This document shows, piece after piece, positions 34,491 through 46,400 of a DNA stretch of 64,000 bases. A model generated the notes under the pieces. It was not told the origin of the DNA. It did not search any database and saw only the letters and a list, made by a program, of their open reading frames with translations. A program made the translations under genes and the position numbers. The first letter of the stretch is position 1, and the number at the start of each line of letters is the position of its first letter. The DNA comes from Ambrosia x helenae (taxonomy: Eukaryota; Streptophyta; Magnoliopsida; Asterales; Asteraceae), in assembly GCA_030844895.1 (NCBI GenBank), contig JAUTDX010000415.1, positions 62,001-126,000 on the forward strand, in the 5' to 3' direction.

Positions 34491-37407
34491 GGATGATCAA
34501 TTATGGTATTTTTTTTCATGTCAGACCTAAACGTCTAACGGTAGATCCGTACCTCCATGCTGGACGGTAAGTCACAGTTTGGGAGTAGTAGTAAGTACAC
34601 CTAAATGATGACGAGTTTATGTAGTTGCTGCAATGTAACTTGATAGTTTTACATCCTGTTTATCATGCAATCTATCACATATGTTTGTTCGTTAACTGTT
34701 TAATCATTTCCTTTGACAGCTGATAACTTGCAATTTGTTTGATTACCTTTCATTCCAGCTGCAAATCTGAAATAATAACGGAAGGGAAGAGTGAAAGCGC
34801 TAAAGAATAAAGATATACGGAAAGCCAATATTGTCCCTTCCTGGTGCAACACACAAGCCGTTTTACTATTTGTACAATACATGTCTTTTATGAAGGTAGC
34901 TATTTTCTCATTATTTCGTATCCGAATATTATCCTTTTAACTTATTATTTCTAAACAATATATATATATAAATAATTGATTGAGAGGCAACTTTAATTTG
35001 AGCTTTAATGTCTAAGGCTTACCTCAATCTTGGTAAATGTATTGGCTGTTGTGGCCTATTTGTAGGTTCTTAATTTGAGCTTTAATGTTTTCGAAGGGCT
35101 CAGAGGTGTATAAGTAGGCAAGCTGCATGGGTAGAGTAATATCCCAATGCCAAGGTATATGATATATTGATGTAATAGCTGTCCAGAATTCTTGCTTTCA
35201 TGGACAATTGGGCTTCTTTCTAAAACCATGTTTCAGATATGGCATTCAGGTTTGTGTTTTTCAATCTTTTTTATTGCATTAGTTTAGAGGTGGCAAATAA
35301 GCCGCCCAGGCGGGTCAGTATAATGGGTCAAAATGATCTTCGATAAAATGCATAATGTTGAGTCGGGTTGGGTTGGGTTGTCCCACAACCCTTCTTGTGC
35401 AAATATTTCTGTAAAAAAGTAAATTGTCAAATATGATCTCATTTGAATAGTAAGATTCTATTTCTATCAACAAAATGATTTGGATAATTTTAAATACTTT
35501 GCGCCTTGCATATGTAACTCATCAGTTTGCTATTCACAGAAAAAAGATGTTTGCATCCAACTGTTTCGACCCTTACTAACAACTTAGTTTTGACCCGTTA
35601 CCTAACCCAACTATTCTCTACGAAATTTTCCAGTATTTCAAATTCAAAACCATATTTTTCAAATAATACAAATACACCGTTACAATGAAAATTACTTTTA
35701 GCATGGAACTTGCAGCTGTTGGCTCGATATTCATAGATAATTTTTAAATTTGATTAAGAAAATGCAGTTTTGAGCAAAACAAAAAAAAAAGCTTGCTGTT
35801 TTTACATGATCAACAAATAGAAATATCTAAACAAGACAACTTTCATCCTAAAGAGCCAATGCAGAAGATGCACATGTCCATGTTTCACTGCTGGGTGAAT
35901 GTGATCGAGATGAGGTGCAGGTGTAGCGCGCGTTTCATGTACTTACACAAGTTACTTTTGTGCAGTTAGAATGTTGTACATCAGGTTTTTTTTATTACAT
36001 CTACGGTATTTTATAGGTTAAAACATGTATAAACGTTTTTTCTAGCTTAAAATTCTATGTCACATGTATCTTTCTTGACAGATTGCTATATGTGAATTAC
36101 TATTTTGACATTTAATCATGTTTTGATTTAGTTGGTTGACTTCTGGTGTAATCAGACTGCAAAAAGAACACTAACATGCTGAACCATTTTTGTTTTTTTG
36201 TGAAGTCAGACCTACCTACTTTCTTTCTCTATTTCCGAATCATCACTCTTTTGGTGAGATCAGTCAATTTTGCTGCTTTGGTGAAAACTTGGGGTCAAAC
36301 CCCCTTCTTCCTTTCTGAATCATCAGAATTCAAATCTCTTGTAAAGTGAGCCCAGTCTTAGCTTCTTGCTAGAGGTGGGTTTGTTTGGATTAATATTGGT
36401 CCCTTGTGTGGTTCAATAAAAATAAAGAAATACATAAATAAAGCACGCCCAGTCTTCTAAGCTCTACACACCTCCCTTTCACCGCTAAAAGAGACAATCG
36501 ACTATTTTTAATGACCATCAACAGTATTAACTTTATCTTATTGTGTAAACTTATTTTAATCCATTAGAAAATGAAAACTAAGTGGGTTTGTATTTTATGG
36601 ATTTGTTGTAAAATCAGAAGAAATGTATTTAGAGACCAGTTTACTTGGTTATGACTAATGCAAAGCAATTTTTACTTTTTAGTGCATCTACTTGTATTCT
36701 TAATCTAACTCACCTTAATAAAAAAAGGAAAAACAAAATCTTTTTTAACATAACAAAAAAATATATACAAATAAAATATCATCAAGTGATAGACACAACA
36801 TAATATACTTGATTCGAGATTTAAGAGTACCTAATGGGTAAAGTAAGGTTTTCTATATATAAAGCGTTAAGATTATGTGTTGTTTTATTCCATACTAATC
36901 AAGTTTATGGAGTGATTCATTAAATCAAAATGTTAAGATTATAAGTTGTATCATCCAATAGTAATCAAGTTTACGGAGTGTCACATGAAATTCTTTTTTG
37001 TTTAACAGATTTCATGAAAGTCTACACAAACAAGTGACGACACGAATCCTAAAATTGTGTCGAACATAACCCAAGCATCACATATGTATTCGCGTAGACA
37101 CGAACATAGTATGCGTACTCTTTGTTGATGTTTCATGTTCATACTTCAAAATTTTAGATTGTTGTTAATGACAATAATGGGGTTACGAACTTGTTGTTCA
37201 TACTTTATAGTTCGGTTTCCACTATTAGAGGAGCAAGGCCACCATGAGGGTGTGTTGGGTTTTCTCACAATAATTGAGGCGTAACATTACATAATTTTAG
37301 GGGTAACGTAATACAAAACACATTAAAAAAATTATTATATGTCTGCCACAGCTAAGTAGCGTGTTATAATTTGTTGCCACCGCCGCATCGCGCGGGTTCC
37401 CTACTAG

Positions 37408-39089
37408 TATATATATAGGTGTGTATACCCCGGTGTGTATAATTACTTAATTAGGCTAATAGCAAAATACCACATGAAATGAGGTGGGGAAGAACATCTT
37501 ATGTATTTGTTTTCACTTAACAGTGTGGGGGTGTTCGTGTGTCGCGGCAGGAACACAACACTTATTACATTGATTATTTTAGGAGTCGTCGGTTTTTGGT
37601 TCAATTTTGAGCTATGACATCTTGTCTTGCGTTTTTTTAGAATGATTTTTTTTAATATTTTAGAGTAAAAAGTAATCTTATCAATTGTTGTCTTCGCTAT
37701 CGCCAAAGAAAAGGACATCACAAGAAGTTCATTAAGTCATATACTCACATTTTTTTTATAGTTTGTAAAATGATACATAAGATCCTCTTCATTGCCCTTA
37801 GCACACTTATTTTAAAGTGAATATGTGAACTTAGATAACCATGATAACATTTACTTACAGCATTAATTTACAACTTTTTTTACAGAGCTATTGTACTAAA
37901 TGTTTAGGGTGTTTTTTCAATATATTTTTTTTACTTTTCACACAAAACTTTTCATCTTTTGCAATATAACCTCACAATTTTTTTTACTTTCATCTTTGGT
38001 CCCCTTGTACTTTTCATCTTTTGCATTAACACACGTTAACTTCAGTGTTAATCATCACTGATGGTGGTGTTACATTGATGCTATTTGCCACGGTCTTACA
38101 CAAGTGGGGTTTCAGACAAAATACCAATGAAGTAACATGTAGCATACTTGGATGCTCACGTATAATGGAGGAGCATTAGCATATGATAAACAATCTAAAT
38201 GTAGCATATGCGCCTATTATTTGGTATTAGGTTCCTCTTTTATGTCTTGCATGTGAAGCATGTTAGCTTTAATCAAATGGTATGGGAGTTCATTTAAATG
38301 GTTAGTTTAAAAACAATCCATTTATGAAGAAAAAAATACTCGTCAATCATATAATATGCAACTGAATCATCCAAATTATCTATACAATAAAGTCATCCAA
38401 CAAAATTACAGTATTTTCAGTAAGGTACCGGTACCAAGCTAATCCCTATTCATGATAGGTATCACTTATTTGTCGGCATGGCAGATGAGTGTAAATTATA
38501 TGGTAAAGACGACACTTGTGAGTGAAATATAGTATATGTAAATTGGTGGATAATAAGGATATACGTAAAAATGAAGAAAAAATGTATTATCTGCTTTGTT
38601 TGGACTATTTATACAACTCAAGTCTACTTAAAACAAGTTTGATGTATAAAGACCCGATCTGAATGACTGAATTATCTATTTTAATCATTTTGATTATATA
38701 GTAATTAATGAACACCTCGCGTCATAATCATTTAAATCAAAGTAACTGAATATTGCACTTGTTAAAGTACTAATGGGGAACCCACGCGTTGCGACGGAGT
38801 CGACAATTCATCTTTGTGTGAATACATTCAAATACGAAAATTTAACTCATTATGAAAAACTCGCAAGTTGCACGATTGAGTAGACAAGAAGAAGAAGAGG
38901 GGGGTAAAAAAAGAAAACGAAGATAATGTTTATTTATCTAGGGAAAGGCTAATATACACCGTATACTATAGTATTCTTTTTCAGTTAGTTATTTAGTTCA
39001 TTTTAACGGCGATTTACCGGAGTAAAACCAAATATCAGAATTTGGAAACCAGTAATTTGCGAATATATTCAAGAATTATCCAACATATA
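37408..39089. other. Intergenic with transposon debris
   Basis: AT-rich DNA with no supported gene. A minus-strand Helitron-like 3' end lies near 38770-38805 (GGGGAACCCACGCGTTGCGA), with the terminal CTAG decayed to TTAG. A solo hAT-type end related to the element at 11106-11349 lies near 38420-38450. Confidence 0.45.
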
Positions 39090-39307
39090 CTCCCTTCGTC
39101 CCAATTTAAATGTCCTACTTTCCTTTTTTGTTTGTCCCAAATTAAATGTCCCTTTCCAAAAATAGAAATGTAATTTCCAGTTTTGCCCATAAAAGACAAA
39201 CACAATCACCACTTTTAAGGATATTATTGTCATTTTAACACATACAAAAAAAATATTTCTTAAAGTGTGTTTTTTGAACTAAGACATTTAAATTGAGACG
39301 GAGGGAG
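39090..39307. mobile_element. Stowaway-like (Tc1/mariner) MITE
   Basis: A 218-bp element with ends CTCCCTTCGTCCCAATTTAA and, from the right, CTCCCTCCGTCTCAATTTAA, flanked by TA at 39088-39089 and 39308-39309. The CTCCCTCCGT terminus and TA duplication are diagnostic of Stowaway. Non-coding. Confidence 0.92.
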
Positions 39308-39309
39308 TA

Positions 39310-40491
39310 TATCAATTGGAAGGGTGTATGGGTTGGGCTATTTACTGAAAATCCTAGTTTTTCCCTTATGCAATGTTAAGTTCTTGTCTAACTTAACCTT
39401 TTAATTCATTAATTATTGATGAGAACTAAGTGACTAGTCAATTAAATAAAATAAAAAATGAAAAGGCTACCGTGTTAGAGTTATGAGTTGCCTGATGAGT
39501 TTAAATATTTATATATATGTTTTTTTTTTTTGCTTTATTAACATTAACATATTTGTTTAGCATACAAGATGGTTTACATTTTTTTTATTAATTATATTGA
39601 TATATTTGCGTAATGTTTCTATGATGAGAATTTAAATGATAGTTGTATCTTTTTATATTGAAAAATAGTTGCTTAATAATGTTTCTCTATAGATGATGTA
39701 ATGGTTAAGTTTAACAAAATGAGATCTAACAGTTACAGTAGGGATATTTGTACTCGTATAATACATTTCTACTGACAATTGACGTACATTTGTTATGTAG
39801 TTGAAATTTAATTTGGTTTATGTAACCCGATCCAACCAAAACCAGAACAAAAAATATAATATTAACTATAAGCAATTGACCTTCAAAAATTTCCAACCCC
39901 ATGAAAATAATTTATAGGTCCACACATTGGATTGACCATCTCTGGCCTAGGTTGCTTATATATGACCAACTATGTCTATGCATGGTTGAACAACAATCTC
40001 TATATTTGACTGGTTATCATCATTTGTTCCTGTTTGACCAATGATGATCAACGGCGATCGCATTCGACCAGCTTTCGCCATGTTTGATCTTATGTATGAT
40101 CAAGGCTGACTATGTTTGATCAGTTATCACAATGATCAACTATGATTAACCAATTTTAATTAAGTTTCGACCAACGGTAGCCGTGATTAAACCATTTTGA
40201 TTAACAATTTAGCATCATCCACTTTGATTAAAATTAGCAAGTCATGGATTTCAAATAAGCAAAGGTAGATGTCTATCTGTACAACATGCTACAAAACTGC
40301 AAAATATAGAGAAAAACTCGAGCCAGTGCAGCTCAACGATATCTACAGTTCTACACACCCATGTTTTTTCTCTGATGTTAGTCAACCACATTTCTTCAGA
40401 ACAAAGATTTTTCTCACAGCCTGGTCCACCAGAAATGAGGTTGATGAGCGATCTGATCAAGAACCGATCTGATCAAGAGAAAAAAGACAGG
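39310..40491. other. Intergenic, no gene seen
   Basis: AT-rich DNA with repeated TTTGATCA/TGACCA words at about 39930-40210, some of which may be low-order repeats. The myosin 3' UTR presumably lies just below 40492. Confidence 0.5.
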
Positions 40492-43400
40492 TCAGTGGCT
40501 CTCGATACGTGGAAGCAGAAAGCTAAATCCTGAGTTTTCACGAATTAATGGAGGTGGCTCGATGTCTGAGAATTCTATTTGATCCATTGATTTTGATATA
40601 TCGTCAACTGAAAATGGAATGCTGCATAATAAAATAAACAAATCATGAGAAAACATCACACAACTTATCTCCCATTAATATAGATCCTTGTAATGAAATG
40701 AACATAATTACAGAGAGCTAATACATAGCAGAATGTAACTAACTTGGAATCATCATCCAACAGGAAAGAATTGCTTACGGCATTTTCTTCGGCCATCAAC
40801 ACCCTCATGCTGGATATGACCTGATTGATGATGACTTTCAAGGCACATATCATAAACTAACATTCTAACTATTTCATAGAAACAAATCTGATCTTTAAGA
40901 AAGGACTCAAAGCTAATCGAAAAATTAAATGGAAAAAAAATTACATCTGGGGAGACGCTTTGTGAATTATACTTGTCGTCCCAGTACATTGTACTGATCC
41001 GATACAACTGTTGTAGACTAAGAACCTGTAGAAAAAAAACTGAATTATGTGATGATAGATGAGATTACATTGTGTTGGAGTTGTAACCTAACAAAAAATA
41101 TCACTCACTGGACAGAGATCATGAATTATTTCATCCAATGTTTTCTTGGGCTTTTGATGCGTAACCTGAATGTGATTACTTATTCTTATAAGAAATTTTT
41201 TTTATTGCAATTTAATTATTTATGAAGTGCGATGAAAAAGATACCAGAAATCCAATAGCTTGTCTTATATGCTTCAGTGCATCCCAAGCTGAACCTGCAT
41301 ACTGCAGTTCTTCTGTTTAGCGAATATTAAAAATCTAAATAAAATGTGAGCTCACTCAGAAAATACCTCATCAGTTGCATTGTAACACCAGTGTTCTATT
41401 TCAGCCAATCCTGCTTTCACGTACTCACCGTTACTAAACGAACAGCATTCACGCCTCAAAAGTAAGCTGCATCGTGAAGTATAATTAATAAACAGAAAAT
41501 CACATGGCGTAAGTGCACATTGGCATAAAAAAAGGAAAAAACAATACCTATTAAATAGCTGAACATTAACAAAGGAGAATATTTGTGTGTAAACTTTTCG
41601 AACCAAAAATGGCGGTACCTAATAATATTTTAGAGTTGGTAAAAAAATAAAGAGCAAAGAACAAACAAAATAACAGAATAGAAGTTCACTAACATGATTT
41701 GTTTTTAAATTGATTAAGAAACTTCCAAGACTCTTAACAATTTCTTGCCAATGAGCAATTAGGTTTTGCTGAGATGTACTAGAAACAGAATGTGACGATC
41801 CCTTCACCAGTCTCGCTCTGGAAATTCTTGGTGCCTTTAATTTAACATACCAAATGGTAAACTTCAACTTCCAACAGAAAAACCGTTAAATAACATTATA
41901 TTTTACCTGAATGCACATCCCTAGCAATGGAGATATTTCTTTTTTCAAATTATCTCGGATCATTCCATATATTTTTTCAACATATGCTGTAAGCTGCTGC
42001 TTAAAAAGCAAAGCAGGATACTTGGCTTCCACTTTGCTAAACCCGCCAACTCCGTGACTCAGGCTTCCATTTGCAAAGGAAAGATCGACCCCATGTGGAG
42101 TTCCATGAAAACTCTAAATATTAATAAGAAAAAACTTCAAAAAACGTTATGATATAATGTAATTTAATTTCTAAATGATAAAATAAAATTACAGGTGTCA
42201 TCCTCCCGAAAAGGGCAGCTGATGATCGACGACGTAAGCCAATTGCAGATGCGGGCCGCACTTGCTTTCAATGTGTGTTGAAGTAAAAGCAAAAGAGTAG
42301 AAGCATTGGACAACCAGTAGGCCAATACATCGCTGTTATCCTGCGTTTTCTTTATAAAAATAAATTATGAACAAGAATTAGAACATAACTATGGATAAAA
42401 AAAGATATATTTTAGTGTATTGAGAAATAACTCAAACCTCTATAGCATTGCCTATGGTTTGGATGATACGGTCAAAAACACGGGTCTTTTCAGCTTCAAA
42501 AGATCTCCATTGCAGAAGGCATTTGTAAATAATACAAGCTGCTATAGGTCTGTTTCCTGCAAACCCAAGATGTTGTGTAATGCATCTGAGAAGCAATTCC
42601 TGATTTTCATTTTGTTTTCCATCGAGTGATTTTTGTGGTTTGTCATCAATTTCTGCAAGATCCCCTTGGCCCACTGAAGGGCTATATGGGTCCTAAAACA
42701 ATAAAACATGTTATTAAATAATCGGAATATGTAACCTAATAATAACCAAGTTCCTTAACTGTAACACTAAAGTCACTACAAAACTTCTTTCTAACTACAA
42801 AACCACCAAGTTTCAATATTGTTCCACTGTTATGAATTCTTTCATAAATGTTAAATTAAGTGTGACCAAAATGAAACAAATAGAAAACTTGGTTGCTATT
42901 ATTTAGCAATAATTTTATTCAAGTTTAGACTAGAGGGAGTGGAGGGGCGGGAAAGAGGGGCGTGATGCGCCATGTGGCACTTGTGGGGACCGTGTTTGAA
43001 GGGTGAAAATTGTGGGGAGTGGAAGGGGGGAAAGGGGGGGGGGGGGGGGAAATAATATTATATTGTGTTAAAGTTAAAAAAAAACAAAAAAAAATGGGAC
43101 CAATCAGAAAGCACCACCTCACCTCCACCACCCGCCCCCGCCCGGCAAGAATCCCCCGCCCAAGGGGCTCCCGCCCTCTTCCCCCCCACCAAGGGCCGGT
43201 GTTCCCGCCCGGGAACCCTTCCCGCCCCTCCATTAAGCAAGTTTCATAATGTTCCATTTAGCTCATTCCATTAAGCAAATATAAAAAAATTCACAACAAT
43301 GGAACAAGATGAAAATTTGAGTGGCTTTTATAGTTAGACAAATGTACGAGTGACTTTCCATGAAAATCTTAAAACTTGGTTACTAGAAAAAGAAATAACT

Positions 43401-46400
43401 CAAAAACCACATTTATGTAAAATTACAATACCTGATATGACTTAGTATCTACACTTAAAGTACCACTGTCATTCCTCTGCGAAAGTTATAAACAAAACAT
43501 TATAAGGCAACTTAGTGTTGTTATATGCTAATTTGATTAAATTAAATAATTGAAAATATACCTGCATAATAGATCTGGAACGGCCTGAGAAGAACTTATT
43601 AGGTGCCATGGAGACCGCTTGATGACGGAAGACTTTGTTCTCTGATTCTAAGTTATTCAACTTCTCTTCCAGCCTAGGAAAATATAAAAATCTTAAACAT
43701 GTAGTTTATAGAAACTGTAAATAAGAATTTTTTTTTTTATTTTTTTTTTGTGAAAACCTGCTCATAGATTCCTGTAAATGAACCACTTTCTTTTCTGTTT
43801 CTTCTAACTTTTTGCATCTTTCTTCACAATATTCTTGAATATCATCAGCACGTTTCTTTTCAGACCGCAACATAGCCTGCAAGGGCAGAAAGGTAATACC
43901 AACAACTTGAATTTAATCTCATAAATAAATGTTATTATTAATACTAAAAGATATACCTTCAAATCCCTAACTTGTTCATTTAAGAATTCAATTGTCTTAG
44001 TATCTTCAATAACAATCTCTTTTTCCTCAGCAGCCACAGGTGCTTCATCAATAGCTTTTCTGGATGCTTTTCTTTCTTTCACTGCCATTGCATTTGCTTC
44101 ATCAAGTTTTTTTCGCAAAGCTTCTATAGAAGTTTCATATTTTATCGATTCTTCCAAATCAGTCTGGACGTATAAGAATATGTAAAATTGTATTTATCAA
44201 TAACTTAAATGTCTAGTGAAGTTACATAATAAAATTATATTACCCTTAAACGTTTCTCCAGTTGTAAACGCCAGGTTAATTCTTCCAATTGTTTCTCAAG
44301 CTTATCTTTTGCTTCTTTGAGTGCACCTGTTTCTTGTGCAGCCTGCAGAAAAAGTAAAACATGCATCTCAATATTATGGCTAGATTGATACAAACATGAA
44401 GATGTTATTAACTATTAAAATTAAACATCAAACTGACCCTTTTAAGTCTTCTTAGCTCTCTCCTTGCAATCCTTCCCTCCACATGCATTGTGCAACTATG
44501 GATCCTATCTTTAGCCCTTTATAATATGCAGAATTTTTATGACAACGCCACCAAGTCTAACCAGAGTAAAACGCTTAGAAATATTCAAACCTGTGTTTTT
44601 TTTATATATTTAAAAAATTAACCTGAATTTTAATGGCAGCATTAGTTTCTTTTTGGTGTCTGAATTTTTTATGAGCCTCAAATGCACGAAAGCCTGTTTG
44701 GACTGCAAGAACTGACGCCCGAAGTCGCGTATAGGCTACCCAAGCATGCCATTTACGCACGTGTTTTCCAATTTTTTATAGCAGCTGAGATCCTTCTAAA
44801 TTGTTCAAACTTTTTACAAGCCAGTCTACCTAAATTCCCAACAGTTCAAACATGAAAAAACGGTAATTTGGAATTTTTCTAGTTAATATTTGAACAAGTT
44901 AAGAATGCTCTCGAGGCCCACCTCTACAAAAAGATTGTAAGAAAACTGAAGCCTTGCATATTGCAATAAACTGCTGGTGAGCAATATGAGTTCTTATGTG
45001 TCTTTGAATTATCACTGCTGCACTGCCAAGTACCTCAGCTCTGCGTGCATCTAATTCTGCCATCTGTCCAGCTCTCAAGAATACCTTTGTTTTACCAATC
45101 TGTATACAGAATGTATGCAGTCAACCAGAGTTGGATATATAAAACGGTGTTCTTAACTAAAACAAAACTCCGTAATTACCTGGAAGCCACTGAGCCCAAC
45201 CTTTTCCAAGATCTTTGCACATACCACCTTTTCATCAAAGTTACTTCAAACACATTAAATAAAGTAAGAGCATATTTAAGAAAAAAATCGAAACAGTAGA
45301 GATATTATGACCAGGAAATAATAAAATCTACCTTCCAGCCAAGGCTTCTGGTGCAAGGAGTCCAAATCTGTTTACAAATTCAAAGAAGGGACGACGGGTA
45401 GGATAACCAGCACAACTGATTCTGATTGCCTCAAAAACACCCTAAGATTGCAAGAATTAGTCACATAGATAGAATATAAAAAAAAACAACTAAGTGCTTC
45501 ACATACTCACACCACAACGCAATTGTTGCATGATGTTGACATTTTCAAATATCGAAGGTTCCAATGTATTGTTTGGTTTTACACATCTAACATAATGAGG
45601 CTCTGTAGCATTTATTGTTTCCATCAGTTGTTGCAATTGAAGCTGCAGCAGCATGCGTAGTACACATCAGTATACAGCAAGCATAGTTACATGACAGCAA
45701 ACAACATGATGATGATTTTAGTAAAGCTACCTTAAAACGGGAACCAATTGAAGAAAATTTAGAAGATTTAGATGACTCTTCAGCTACAGGAGGAAAAAGG
45801 CCGGCTACAAATGAACATTTGGAAGCACCCAACAAATCTTGGTGCTCAGGAACCACATAATCTTTATTCTTATCAAGAAATTGTTCAGATTGATATTGCA
45901 CCTAAAATATAAAAATATTTTAACCTTAAAAAAATAGTGTTACAGCTATGAACATGGTTTAGAAAAAATGCATACAACATACCTCTCCAGCGTAATGAGC
46001 AACTACGAAATCTGTGCGTGACAACTTGGGCTTTATAAAACGTTTGTGATTTTTGAATATCTGATAAAGCTTGTTTGCGAATGTCTCGTGTGTTGACTTT
46101 GGAAACATGCTAGAAAAAACATAATTTCAATTGTAAAAATATTATCAAAAAGAAATCTTCAATCTGCACTTGTTTAAAGAAATGAAGAAACATATAAAAA
46201 GAAATAAAAAAAAAGGTTAAGGAGCATGTTATACCAAGCTTCATCAAGTAAAGCAATGATACCACCAGGTCTCTGCAATACATATGTACACAACATCAGA
46301 TAATTAAATAGTTGAAATCCAGAATACAACAATACTCAAAATTTGGCAAAACATAAAGAAGGATCAACAACATAACCTGATCATTTGTAGCTATTAAGCG

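Larger units (their letters stand above)
30705..37407 (+). mobile_element. Candidate Helitron carrying gene fragments
   Basis: The 5' end reads TCTATACTATATTAATAAG immediately after an A, a common plant Helitron start. The 3' end has a GC-rich hairpin at about 37379-37396 (CCGCCGCATCGCGCGGG) followed by TTCCCTACTAG, ending at 37407, with T next. Both ends are on the same strand and fit insertion between A and T. The 6.7-kb interior has no Rep/helicase frame that I can see. It does hold a quinone-oxidoreductase fragment and other exon-like pieces with splice-like borders near 31832-32038, 33727-34010 and 34525-34560. It starts 280 bp upstream of the PP2A B'' start codon. The two ends could belong to different elements, so unity is inferred. 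Confidence 0.42.

Noticed and set aside
35287..35640. hAT element starting TAGAGGTGGCAAATAAGCC
   Set aside because: Only a left-type end was found; no matching right end or TSD.
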